From Beroe ovata (Eukaryota; Ctenophora; Nuda; Beroida; Beroidae), in the NCBI GenBank assembly GCA_946803715.1, contig CAMPET010000192.1, positions 30,958 through 57,065 of the forward strand: a DNA stretch of 26,108 nucleotides, written 5' to 3'. A model generated the notes under the pieces. It was not told the origin of the DNA and made no database searches. It worked only from the letters and a program-made list of their open reading frames with translations. A program made the position numbers and the translations under genes. Of the stretch, positions 10,283 to 20,246 are shown piece after piece; position 1 is the first letter of the stretch, and the number at the start of each line of letters is the position of its first letter.

Positions 10283-11750
10283 TCAGATCTTGAGTTGCAA
10301 GCAAGCCACTATAAAGCTGCTATACTGGTCGAAAAGCCTGACAATCTCATCCTTAGTATGAGTCACGAGGGAGAAGACTTCTTTATTCCTGTTTGAACCT
10401 GCCTTGATAATCCAATGTTTTATACTCTTGTCGTGGTAATGGACGGGGTAAGATATACCGAATTTCCGTCCAGGACGCCTATTTTCCGCCGTGTTCAGGC
10501 TGTAAACGGGAACACGGTCCTCTAACTTGAGTACAGTTTCCTGGGTACCGGCATCACACAGGTTACACGTCGCATAAAATGACAAGGAATGGTGCTGGGA
10601 TATCCAGTCTAGATCCTGGTTCTTGAGTGTCCACACGTGCATAACGTAGCGGGACTTGGAGCTGGGGTCGTCAGGCAGGTAGCAGCTGCGTTGGGAGTGA
10701 GGGCCGAAGTGCGGTGGAAGTCTGGCCTGGGGCTGCATCGAGCGCAGATAATTGTCGATAAACGATATGTAGCGATCTGACAAGCTGAGGGGGTCGATGG
10801 ATCCGAGTAATCGATCAAACAGCTCCTGACATTCGGTGGGGGGTCGACATTGCTTCTGGAGCCAGAATATGACGATTTCAATCTTGGCAAATTCTGGGTA
10901 TGCGCAGAGTGGGGAACAGAGTCTCTCGACCTCTTCCACAGAGAAGGATTTCCACTGGGAGAGATCCAATTTGTAGGCTGATATTTGACTGTCAGAGTGG
11001 GGATGTGGCAACTGATTGGGTTTATCGGTTGAATGTAGGGTTGTTTGGGGCACAGGAGATGTGATGTCTGATTTGAGATCACGGCTTTCGGCACGACTGA
11101 GATTTTGCGTGATTATGTGCTCTTCCAGGTAAAGTCTGTTGCTTCTGTACCCTTCTTTCACGTTTTCCTCTTTACGTAAACACTTCGTGAAGTCGATACG
11201 ATCGATATATCTAACCGTACTTGGCTGCTCTGACTCACTGAGAATATGTTCTGATTCAGCATGGAGTCCAATACTTTCCATCCATACTGAGCAAACGTTG
11301 AGCAGGTCTGCAATTTGGTACTTCACGCCGAATTTGAGGAAAACAGCAACGTTGCGTACATCAATAATAACACTTCCACCATATAGCAACTCCAAGCACT
11401 GTAAAATAGTGATTATTGGCAGTGTTTGGTCTTGACAGGCAACTTTGACTACTTCATAATATTGTGGAATATAATATTGTGGAATTTGTTTCAATCAGGA
11501 ATTGTTTCAGTCGGGATATAGCTTATCACATAGCTACCTGTCGAAGTTGGTCAGAGATGTCTCTACCAAAGTCACGCAGCACAATCGTGTCGTGGTGGCG
11601 GAGAATCCGGCAAAGCACGGTACTCCTAGCGGCGAGAAGTGTGCCACTACAATTTATGACGTCGTCACGCAGCGTCAGCACAACATTCTCATACACTTCA
11701 CTTTCCAGCAATGTTGAGATATCTCCAATAGGGGATAAGGTGGTCAACAT
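10283..11750 (-). CDS. BTB/POZ protein with conserved novel C-terminal region (paralog 3)
   Basis: Exons 11750-11538 and 11398-10283, joined in phase 0 (CGACAG|GTAGCT donor, TTTTACAG acceptor), give about 442 aa. The BTB fold spans residues ~8-112: CSGTLLAARSTVLCRIL, then CLELLYGGSVII and VKYQIADLLNVCSVWM. The linker is shorter than in paralog 1. The helical region SVEEVERLCSPLCAYPEF and the C-terminal part with HHSLSFYATCNLC, VPVYSLNTAENRR and KHWIIKAG align with paralog 1, so this region is under selection and likely a domain. It could bind metal through its C-x-x-C pair, which is inference. The intron is only 139 bp, the smallest of the three. The shared strand, intron position and architecture indicate tandem duplication. 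Confidence 0.8.
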
Positions 11751-11802
11751 CTGAAATTACAAATACAATCCGTTGTGAGATGTTTCGATTTTCATCTCGC
11801 TA

Positions 11803-11846
11803 GCGCGCGCACGTACTTGCGAGCACTAGCTCATGCGCGCGCGCCA
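11803..11846. repeat. CG-rich inverted repeat upstream of BTB gene 3
   Basis: GCGCGCGCA and its near complement TGCGCGCGC flank about 20 bases, 50-100 bp upstream of the ATG of the third BTB gene. It could be a CpG-rich promoter block or just a structural repeat. Confidence 0.4.
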
Positions 11847-13208
11847 AAGTTTAAACCGAGTATAGGTCAAAGTTGTTTGGCGTTCGCGCGTGACGTTCAA
11901 TGATATACCGTGGGAATTTCCCCGAGGGCTTGGAGCAAGTGCCCCTGGCAATTGATTATCGAAACTAGGCTGCATAGTAACTCACTTACTCACAGGTTGG
12001 TAGGAGCTTGGTTTGGAGAAGTAGCTCAACTGTGACGCCTCTTTAATGAAAACATTGGACAATGTGTTCCATGACCTACTGGAAGTATCATTTGTTACAG
12101 AATCACCAGAAATCAAATCATAACGAATACACATCCGCAGTGTAAACAATTACCAAGGGAAAGGGTCCCAAGTTTTCAGACACTTTCAGCATCGTATCTC
12201 GTTGTTCATTGGTCGAATCAAAGTTTTCGCTGGTCAATCACCATCTGGTGAGTCATGTGAAGAAGATTGGCCATCGAGAATCAAGGTCGATCCTTACTTT
12301 TCCAGAAATCAGTTTTGAGATTTGGGACCCTTTCCCAAGAATAACATTCTATTACGGACACCTAATTTAGAGTTTGTGTATCTCTGATGTAGCACAGATC
12401 TAATTTACACGGTATAGATAGCCCATTTGAAACAATATCTGATTGTACATGACAATAATCAAGACCAGCAATATCTTTCACGTATGGGTGTCACGTTTGT
12501 GTGTGTATGTGACGTGTACATTGTACAAGCACGTGACAGTGTGTACTACAATACGCCAATACGCTAGACAGTGAAACGCATGGTGAAGTAAACTGATATG
12601 AGTTAGTTGCCGTATAAAATAAATATTCCTACCAAGAAAACTGCTTGAAAAACTCCATCATTGTTAGATAGGCAACAGCTCAATAATACAGTTACGTATT
12701 CCAACTTTCAGCATTACCATATCATTATCAGAAAAACCAGATGCATCGCATTGCATATCATAACACAGCTGTCACAATTGCGATTTGCGAGCGTATCAAA
12801 TGTAACCTAAAAAGCTAAAATAATAATTTAAACCCTAGAATCAGATGCCTAACAAATACCAGTGATGAAATTATTTAACTAGGGGTATTAGGAGAAAACA
12901 GCATGATTCAGTGCTATTGTTATAACCTCAAATTGACAACAAAATGTCGTTTTCGATAAAAGCGATTTTAAAACCCAGCGAGAACCCATAACAAACCATA
13001 GAGTTGGTGATACCTATTACGTTATACGTAGTAAAATGCTAAGTTCCATTAAAGTATGGTTCACTTGATACTTATAAAAATACCTTTAAATAAAAATCGC
13101 ATAAAAGTGAAGACGTATAAAAGGGTATGAATTAAGCTGTATAAAACAAAATAACCTAACAAATCGAGTGATACAAAACTTTAGCGATACAAAACTTTAG
13201 AAACTTTC
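11847..13208. other. non-coding stretch
   Basis: No coding frame of note on either strand. It contains the 180-bp inverted-repeat element at 12157-12336 and a doubled GATACAAAACTTTAG near 13170-13201. The rest is AT-rich unique-looking DNA. Confidence 0.5.
12157..12336. mobile_element. 180-bp inverted-repeat element (GGGAAAGGGTCCCAA ends)
   Basis: GGGAAAGGGTCCCAA at 12157-12171 is perfectly repeated in inverted orientation at 12322-12336. The interior has no open frame. Size and structure fit a MITE. No target duplication could be assigned, so the superfamily is unknown. Confidence 0.6.
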
Positions 13209-13214
13209 TTTATT
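13209..13214 (-). promoter_or_regulatory. poly(A) signal of the zinc-finger gene
   Basis: The minus strand reads AATAAA about 140 bases beyond the TAG stop at 13353-13355, consistent with the end of that gene's 3' UTR. Confidence 0.45.
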
Positions 13215-13352
13215 CAAAGAACCTAATTAATACAAACAGCCACAGGTGCAAAGTCTGTACGTTTGGATGTTCGTTTATAGGTTATCTGTCTATATTAGGG
13301 GGCAGGAAACCTTCTTCACATAAACATGACATATTACTCTCTGTTCTTACAG

Positions 13353-16300
13353 CTATTGAGATGTCCCCTCCCCTGCATCTTCCTGACTCGATGACACTTC
13401 GGAACCAGAACTCCCTTCACTGTTACCATGACCACTGTTACCATGACCACTGTGACCAACACCACTGTTAACAGCAAGCCTAAAACCGCTATGTCGCAAC
13501 ACTGGTGGTTTGCTCACGTGATTGAATAACTCATGATGACGCAGTACCTGATGGGAAGCATAAGATCAGTCAGTAATTGCAATAGATAATTGCAATGGTA
13601 TAATTACAAATTACTCAAGAGATTATAGGTATTAGTATGGGCATTATTTGGATTTCCAGGGGTCATCTGTGAAAAAAATTCTACCAAAGGTTTTATTGCT
13701 TGAATCGACTCTACTAGTCCCCCAGAGTCACCAAAAAAAGTTTTCAAACCCAGATCCTTGGGCATAACTCAGGGTGGCCACGCCCATTTTGGACCGTGGG
13801 AATTTTCTATCAAAAATTGTATTTTCGCAATTTCTATGGAAAATGGACTTCTTATACTCTATTATGACCTTTTTTGACCGCAGAAAACGAATAAAAGTGG
13901 TCCTGAAATGATNAGCAGATACTTCTTCTTTAGTTGGAAGCTACAGATATTACTTCTCGAGCTGGGAGCTAGTAGGGACTCTACTTCTTCAGTTGAACCT
14001 TGAGTTTTTAGCTATCGATACTGTTTCTTGAGTTGTTAGCTACCAAGTACCAATACTACTTCTTGAGTTGTAAGCCACAGAAAACACGTAAATCCGAAGC
14101 AATATGTACTTCTTCTTGGATTGACAGCTACAGATACAAAGATGAAAAAAGTGGTCCAGCACAGTTCAATTATAATGTGCATTATTGTGCATTAATGTGC
14201 ATTATCATGTGATTATGGTGCATTAATGTCAATGTCAGTTTTGGGATTTTTTCCAAATACTGACATTAATGCACGTTGCACTTCCCCCTCGTTACTACCT
14301 AATACTTTAATGAGTTTTAAAAGCCGGATGCCGGAATAAGTAGTTTCCTTCCGCTACTAATAAAGGAGGAAATCAAATTAATTAAGAACAGATTAATTGA
14401 AATTTTCATAATTTAGTCAATTATCCATCACAATATAAAACACGGTGTTTTGAACTGGAGATCATTCGTTTTCAGTTTTATAGTGAATGTATAGTTAATA
14501 TAGAGTTACTTCACACCAATGAGATGCGTATTTGGCCATATTTCCCGAGGCGAAGCCGAGTGAAATTTGGGCAATACGCACCGAACGGGTGTGAACTGTA
14601 ATATAACGATTTTCTCTAACGATTGGAACGAAGGCTACTGTAACCGCTGCATTTGAACATTTCACCTTTTTAAATATCCTCAAAAGTTAGATGATACGCT
14701 CATAATTTCGTTGATTGTGGAGCTCTGATTCAGTACACGTGTTCAATTTAACCCATATTGACGGCTTTCAAGCAATGAAATTTGTAACTGCATCCATTGT
14801 GAAATATCTTAATGCTTTCATTATCATATCTGATATCCCTATAGGCACATTGATTGAATATCCTCTGCCAACAAAACATACCTAATTAGTACCTACTCCC
14901 TCATTCTCTAGCAAGTAGAAAATGAGCTGCACCACTGTGGGTCTGAACGAGCACAACAACGAGAGTTACCGGTATCTGAGAAGTGTGGGAAATGAGTGGC
15001 AGTTTGATATAGAGGACCTCCACCCCAAGATGATAGCTCGTCTCTACAAAAGATTCGACACCTTCGATCTCGACAGTGACGGTAAAATGGAGATGGACGA
15101 GATCCTGTACTGGCCCGACAGAATGAGACAGCTGGTGAACGCTACTGACGAACAAGTTGAGAAGATGAGGGAAGCATGTAAAATCTTCTTCTTCAACAAG
15201 GGAGTGGACCCAGTCAACGGACTTCTCCGAGAAAACTGGGTTGAGTCAAACAGGGTTTTTGCCGAGGCTGAGAGAGAAAGAGAGCGACGAGGTGAACCTT
15301 CTCTCATCGCACTTCTNTTTTTCACAGATGACTTGGATAATTCCCATACTATATCCAAGGAAGCGCTATAGTCTAATTCCTATTCTCTTTTCCATAGACT
15401 GATTAGTGATAACCAACAGCCCATGAGTGTGTTTACGGGTGAATCACACGTTTTCTCCACCATTCCAATATATTCCCACTAGTGAGAATATAATGAATCT
15501 CAGCTCATCTGAGTCCTTTATGTAAGTGATAAACCGTTTGCCGAATGGTTTTTACCACAGTTCACGATCTCTTTCATTTGTTATTCCGACTGGCGACTAT
15601 GAATTGGAACACAGACACCACTTCTCGATTTGGGAGATACCAAAAACACTATCGTTGGGAGCAATATCGATTCTACGACTCTAGTTACTTGCTGCTATAG
15701 ATGCTACTTCTCGAGTTGGCAGCTAAGGGTACTCCTTCTTAAATGGCGGCAAGAGATACTACTTCGTGAGTAATTAGTTAGGGATACTTCATACTACTTC
15801 TCGATTTGAGAGCCAGCGATAATAGGTTCTTCTCGAGTTAGGAGCTACCGATACTACTTCTCCAGTTTGGGGCTACAGACTAGATAGCAGATACTTCTTC
15901 TTTAGTTGGAAGCTACAGATATTACTTCTCGAGCTGGGAGCTAGTAGGGACTCTACTTCTTCAGTTGAACCTTGAGTTTTTAGCTATCGATACTGTTTCT
16001 TGAGTTGTTAGCTACCAAGTACCAATACTACTTCTTGAGTTGTAAGCCACAGAAAACACGTAAATCCGAAGCAATATGTACTTCTTCTTGGATTGACAGC
16101 TACAGATACAAAGATGAAAAAAGTGGTCCAGCACAGTTCAATTATAATGTGCATTATTGTGCATTAATGTGCATTATCATGTGATTATGGTGCATTAATG
16201 TCAATGTCAGTTTTGGGATTTTTTCCAAATACTGACATTAATGCACGTTGCACTTCCCCCTCGTTACTACCTAATACTTTAATGAGTTTTAAAAGCCGGA

Positions 16301-18253
16301 TGCCGGAATAAGTAGTTTCCTTCCGCTACTAATAAAGGAGGAAATCAAATTAATTAAGAACAGATTAATTGAAATTATCATAATTTAGTCAATTATCCAT
16401 CACAATATAAAACACGGTGTTTAGAACTGGAGATCATTCGTTTTCAGTTTTATAGTGAATGTATAGTTAATATAGAGTTACTTCACACCAATGAGATACG
16501 TATTTGGCCATATTTCCCGAGGCGAAGCCGAGTGAAATTTGGGCAATACGCACCGAACGGGTGTGAACTGTAATATAACGATTTTCTCTAACGATTGGAA
16601 CGAAGGCTACTGTAACCGCTGCATTTGAACATTTCAACTTTTTAAATATCCTCAAAAGTTAGATGATACGCTCATAATTTCGTTGATTGTGGAGCTCTGA
16701 TTCAGTACACGTGTTCAATTTCACCCATATTGACGGCTTTCAAGCACTGACATTTGTTATTGCACTCATTGTGAAATATCTTAATGCTTTCATTATCATA
16801 TCTGATATCCCCATAGGCACATTGATTGAATATCCTCTGCCAACAAAGCATACCTAATTAGTACCTACTCCCTCATTCTCTAGCAAGTAGAAAATGAGCT
16901 GCACCACTGTGGGTCTGAACGAGCACAACAACGAGAGTTACCGGTATCTGAGAAGTGTGGGAAATGAGTGGCAGTTTGATATAGAGGACCTCCACCCCAA
17001 GATGATAGCTCGTCTCTACAAAAGATTCGACACCTTCGATCTCGACAGTGACGGTAAAATGGAGATGGACGAGATCCTGTACTGGCCCGACAGAATGAGA
17101 CAGCTGGTGAACGCTACTGACGAACAAGTTGAGAAGATGAGGGAAGCATGTAAAATCTTCTTCTTCAACAAGGGAGTGGACCCAGTCAACGGACTTCTCC
17201 GAGAAAACTGGGTTGAGTCAAACAGGGTTTTTGCCGAGGCTGAGAGAGAAAGAGAGCGACGAGGTGAACCTTCTCTCATCGCACTTCTCTCCAATGCCTA
17301 CTACGATGTGCTGGATGATGACGGCGATGGCACTGTTAGTGTGGACGAACTCAAGACCATGATGAAAGCCTTTGACGTCCCTCAGGAAGCTGCGTACACC
17401 TTCTTCGAGAAAGCAGACACTGACAAGAGTGGAGCACTAGAGAGGGAAGAACTTGTCCACCTCTTCAGAAAGTTCTGGATGGAACCATATGACCCACAAT
17501 GGGATGGTGTTTACGCTTACAAGTATTGATCGATAATTATGAAATCATATAGCCATCATATGGAACATAATGTCTACTCTATTAGTTAGGTTAGCAGAGG
17601 TTTTCTCCAACAATTATTTTTTTAACAGATCAATGGACACGAAGTTTGAAAACATGCATTGTTTGTTAAACCTTAACTGTATCGATTAAAAATTTCAAAT
17701 TGAACCCCAGCCAATACGCACTCAGGAGATCAGATTGGTATAATTATTCATTCTTTAAAAAGCAAACATGATATTTGAGTAACTTACTTGAGGAGAGTGA
17801 CAAGAGTATCCACAGATATTACAGATATATGGTCTTTGGCCTGTATGAATATTCATATGGGTTCTCAGTGAATAAAGTTGCCGGAAAGTTTTCTTGCAAT
17901 ATTTACACTCTTTCTGAAATTAGTACCTAATCATCAATTGAATGAGGAAAATAGCCAAATTTTCCCAAAATAAAATTGAACTTGATCAACACAGGTACCT
18001 TCAACTTATGTTGAGCTTGGCATTGCTTGTAATCTGATTGATCCGAGAATGTTGTGTTGCAGTATACACAGTTGTATTTTATATGAGGGCAAGATTTTGG
18101 TCTTGGATTCAATGCTGAACAATCTCCACATTCTCTATGTTTACTTTCATGTGTCTTTAAGCCCATAGAGTAGATAAAATTTTTCCCACATATTTTGCAC
18201 TTGTAGGGTTTCCATGAGTCATCTTTTCCGCCAGTTCTGCCCATACAAATCCC
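13353..18253 (-). CDS. C2H2 zinc-finger protein, 4 fingers, with a nested gene in its last intron
   Basis: Three exons on the minus strand: 18253-17999, 17913-17788 and 13547-13353, all phase 0 (TTGAAG|GTACCT and CTCAA|GTAAGT donors; ATTTCAG and CCCATCAG acceptors). The visible part is 191 aa. Fingers: [18 protein letters not shown] (C2H2); [18 protein letters not shown] (C2CH variant); [18 protein letters not shown], followed by the classic TGQRPY linker; and [12 protein letters not shown] joined across the last intron to [10 protein letters not shown], which restores exact C-x2-C-x12-H-x4-H spacing. The tail is Gly/Ser/His-rich and ends DAGEGTSQ. Such linkers usually indicate nucleic-acid binding, so a nuclear regulator is likely; the target is unknown. 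The first exon starts at an acceptor; M at 18244 is the first ATG, but more exons may lie upstream. The last intron (13548-17787) spans two Ns. Confidence 0.72.
13913..13913. other. single-N assembly gap
   Basis: Homology to 15886 onward begins at the very next base, so this N marks the left edge of a separate contig (13914-15316). Confidence 0.8.
14218..14274. repeat. GTGCATTAATGTCA hairpin
   Basis: GTGCATTAATGTCA with ATGTCAGT is answered by ACTGACATTAATGCAC, giving a ~16-bp stem. Extra GTGCATTA copies lie just upstream. The same structure is at 16190-16246 in the second copy. Confidence 0.55.
14502..14603. mobile_element. ~100-bp inverted-repeat element upstream of photoprotein (copy 1)
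   Basis: TTCACACC-x7-TGCGTATT on the left is mirrored by AATACGCA-x7-GGTGTGAA on the right, around a GAGGCGAAGCC centre. TAATATA occurs on both outer sides and could be a target duplication. A partial copy is at 5805-5860. A minus-strand frame through it is not a gene. Confidence 0.55.
14922..15316 (+). pseudogene. photoprotein gene, truncated by assembly gap (5' 132 codons)
   Basis: The first 131-132 codons are identical in protein, and as far as I can see in DNA, to the complete gene at 16894. They include EF-hand loop 1 and the degenerate second loop. The sequence stops at the N at 15317; what follows is unrelated, so loops 3 and 4 and the C-terminal Tyr are missing. It need not be a true pseudogene. 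It may be an allele or a tandem paralog whose 3' half was not assembled. Known ctenophore genomes carry clustered photoprotein genes, which makes a real paralog plausible, but gap-bounded edges favour redundancy. Confidence 0.7.
15317..15317. other. single-N assembly gap
   Basis: It marks the right edge of the redundant contig; homology to the complete photoprotein gene ends at the base before it. Confidence 0.8.
15328..15371 (+). pseudogene. possible EF-hand exon remnant
   Basis: Directly after the gap, TTTTTCACAG resembles a splice acceptor. The next frame reads [14 protein letters not shown] and stops. The DxDxS-TISKE pattern is typical of EF-hand loops, with His at the usual Gly position and Ala at the usual Glu position. 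It is not part of the photoprotein. It may be a terminal exon or relic of another EF-hand gene, or chance, since only 14 residues are involved. Confidence 0.3.
15600..16115. repeat. degenerate ~30-bp minisatellite
   Basis: Units resembling GATACTACTTCTCGAGTTGG followed by GAGCTACC recur many times with strong divergence. The same repeat appears at 13914-14125 in the duplicated contig. The contig break at 13913 falls inside this array, which probably explains the failed assembly. Confidence 0.7.
15886..17288. repeat. duplicated segment, copy 2 (intact photoprotein locus)
   Basis: This is the partner of 13914-15316. It continues without a break into the rest of the photoprotein gene and carries the matching hairpin (16190-16246) and inverted-repeat element (16474-16575). 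Confidence 0.85.
16894..17529 (+). CDS. Ca2+-regulated photoprotein, ctenophore type (mnemiopsin/berovin-like)
   Basis: A single-exon 211-aa protein. Photoproteins bind coelenterazine peroxide and emit blue light when Ca2+ enters the EF hands of the photocyte cytosol. Three canonical EF loops are visible: [12 protein letters not shown] (49-60), [12 protein letters not shown] (141-152) and [12 protein letters not shown] (175-186). The second site (~90-112) is degenerate, the usual photoprotein I/III/IV pattern. The C-terminus FW-x4-DP-x2-DGVYAYKY resembles the FW..DP..DG.Y end of aequorin and obelin, but it closes with Tyr instead of the Pro essential in hydrozoans, as in ctenophore photoproteins. 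Lack of introns also fits that group. The length is typical. TTCTCTAG ten bases before ATG could be a 5' UTR acceptor. The gene sits on the opposite strand inside an intron of the zinc-finger gene. A sarcoplasmic Ca2+-binding or luciferin-binding protein is the main alternative. Confidence 0.85.
   Translation: MSCTTVGLNEHNNESYRYLRSVGNEWQFDIEDLHPKMIARLYKRFDTFDLDSDGKMEMDEILYWPDRMRQLVNATDEQVEKMREACKIFFFNKGVDPVNGLLRENWVESNRVFAEAERERERRGEPSLIALLSNAYYDVLDDDGDGTVSVDELKTMMKAFDVPQEAAYTFFEKADTDKSGALEREELVHLFRKFWMEPYDPQWDGVYAYKY
17685..17690 (+). promoter_or_regulatory. candidate poly(A) signal (ATTAAA) of the photoprotein gene
   Basis: ATTAAA, the common variant, lies about 155 bases after the stop codon and about 100 bases before the opposing zinc-finger exon. 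No AATAAA is nearer. Confidence 0.35.
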
Positions 18254-18794
18254 CTAAACATGATAGCTTAATGGCTTTTGATATACCCCAGAATATGGAA
18301 CTATGGAATAACCATGGAATCCTGAACAAATTACAAAGGGAGTCCTAAACTACTGAATCCCAAACGACAAAGTCCAAAAACTGTGCATTATGAACAAACC
18401 TATTTTTGGGATTTCATGATTTGAGATTACAGGTGTTTTGAAGAGAATCTTGAGTTCATGGATTAGACAATTGATTATGAGTCACGTGAGAAAAATGAGA
18501 GACAGATGATTTATTCTCTTTTGACTCAGACAAATAAAAGCATCTTTAAATGATCCATTTCATCATTGGATAAATAATCCTACTCTCTCAATAAAAAACT
18601 TGAGTTTTTGTTAATAATTATATCAAGCTGAATCAAGCTGAATATTTGATCTCTGCTCTTACACCATTTAATAGACATTCATGATTTGGAATGACATTTG
18701 ACATCACTTGAGGCCATATGAGAAGCATGTCAACATTTCAAACAAGAATGGATAAACTTGCTCATTATATTATTGACAGTTTGTCAATCAATAA
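18254..18794. other. AT-rich stretch upstream of the zinc-finger exons
   Basis: No coding frame is visible. It is probably intron or promoter of the minus-strand zinc-finger gene. Confidence 0.45.
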
Positions 18795-20105
18795 AAGACC
18801 CTGTCAAAAATTTTGCTTTGCACGCAGAGCGCAAACTTATTACTGATGCAAGCTGCCGCACAACTGACACTCTGCCTATAACCTGCCTATGACACTAATA
18901 TGTCACTATGTTTAACCTCAATGGACACAGAAGTCAGAAAACTAATCTGGTAATCACGGTGAACTGAAACGATGTTGATTAATACCATAGTAACATGGGA
19001 ACAAATCACAGAATCATCTCATGGTTCTTCAACAATTCATATCACAACTACCCCCAATTATACTGACTCATTCAAAAAACAAGTAGGGAATGATTAAATT
19101 CTGTTTTTCCTCGGATTTTGGGAGCTCAACAAATGAAACAAGAGTATATTGTATTCACAAGAGAACTTTCGATGTCTACATCTTCTTCAGTTTCTAAGAA
19201 TAAATTGCGTTAGTAACTTAAGTTGGACTGATGATGCCTGCACACCACTCATCTTGGTGTGATTCATTTAGATCTTGCTGCTCACCACAATGTTTACTTA
19301 AAGTGATCTTGTTGGCGTTCAAGTGCAGAGTTGGAGAAAAGTCTTGCAGATTGATGTTTCAAAAGAATCTTTATTTTCTGAAATATATCTTTTCATGAAG
19401 TAAGTAACTTAAGTTGTAAATATTAATGCGAAAATAATTTGACAGGACTCTGAAAATTGTGGTAGCTAACTACACTATAAAATCATATGATTCCCAATTT
19501 CTCTGACAAGAATGAGACGCCGATATTATGAATTAAACTCTCATCATGGTGAGGCAGAAATCTTTCGTTTTACACATCATCAGTGCCTAAAATGAGAATA
19601 AGCTAGGTTAGGAAAATAGTAAAGTCAACTAACTACACTATACCATAATATACATTATATACATTTGCAAGACATAGAAATACTAGGTAAAAATTAGGTC
19701 ATGAATAGACATCAGAAACAAAGTATGATACACATGGATAATGGCATAATCACCTACATTCTATCGACTACGTAATACACAATTGGCTACATATTTACAC
19801 ATTGGCATACAACGATTACACTGGTCAACACACTATGAACTTCAATGTGTCCACCATTTCTTCTTTATTGTTGAAGTTTGTCATGATATATCTTGAAAGC
19901 TTCTTCTATCAGAAGCCATCAAGATATTTGTAGAATGATTTGATTGATGAATTGAAAATAAACTCTGGTGCAATTTCATGTGCGCGCGCCGCTATCGCGC
20001 ATTCAATTCATTGTCTCTCGCCGCTTTGCCATGCGGCTGATCGCGTCAAAGGTTCTAAAATCGCGATCGCCAGGCAAGGCTTGTCAGGTGCAGATGCTAC
20101 CTGAC

Positions 20106-20140
20106 CTGTTTCTGATCTCGCGCGCGAGATCGAGAAACAG
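20106..20140. repeat. GC-rich palindrome
   Basis: GATCTCGCGCGCGAGATC (20114-20131) is a perfect 18-bp palindrome. It is extended by CTGTTTCT and AGAAACAG with one extra base. A second hairpin, TCAGGT-AGCTACCTGA-like, lies just to its left. The repeat copy is at 22688-22722. Confidence 0.65.
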
Positions 20141-20149
20141 CTAGGTCCG

Positions 20150-20246
20150 TTGTAGGATTTTACCCTACCGTCGGTGCGCGCGATTTTCAATCCGCCCCGC
20201 GACAGGGATAAAATGCCGCCAGCAAGGGTAGGGTGGAATCCTACAA
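20150..20246. mobile_element. 97-bp TTGTAGGAT MITE with 9-bp target duplication
   Basis: The ends TTGTAGGATTTTACCCTACC and GGTAGGGTGGAATCCTACAA are inverted copies with two mismatches. CTAGGTCCG lies directly on both sides (20141-20149 and 20247-20255), a 9-bp duplication as made by Mutator-like transposases. The interior matches the copy at 5883-5955. The duplicated contig carries it again at 22732-22828. Confidence 0.75.

Larger units (their letters stand above)
13914..15316. repeat. duplicated segment, copy 1 (photoprotein 5' half plus upstream)
   Basis: This 1403-bp stretch matches 15886-17288 at a constant offset of 1972 with no indels. By eye I count about 13 substitutions, all in 14390-14880; none in the 395 coding bases. 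Both borders coincide with Ns. It is either an unmerged allele or a recent paralog collapsed in assembly. Confidence 0.85.

Noticed and set aside
14495-14683. Minus-strand 62-codon frame, repeated at 16467-16655
   Set aside because: It crosses the ~100-bp inverted-repeat element. The repetition comes from the duplicated contig, not from conservation.
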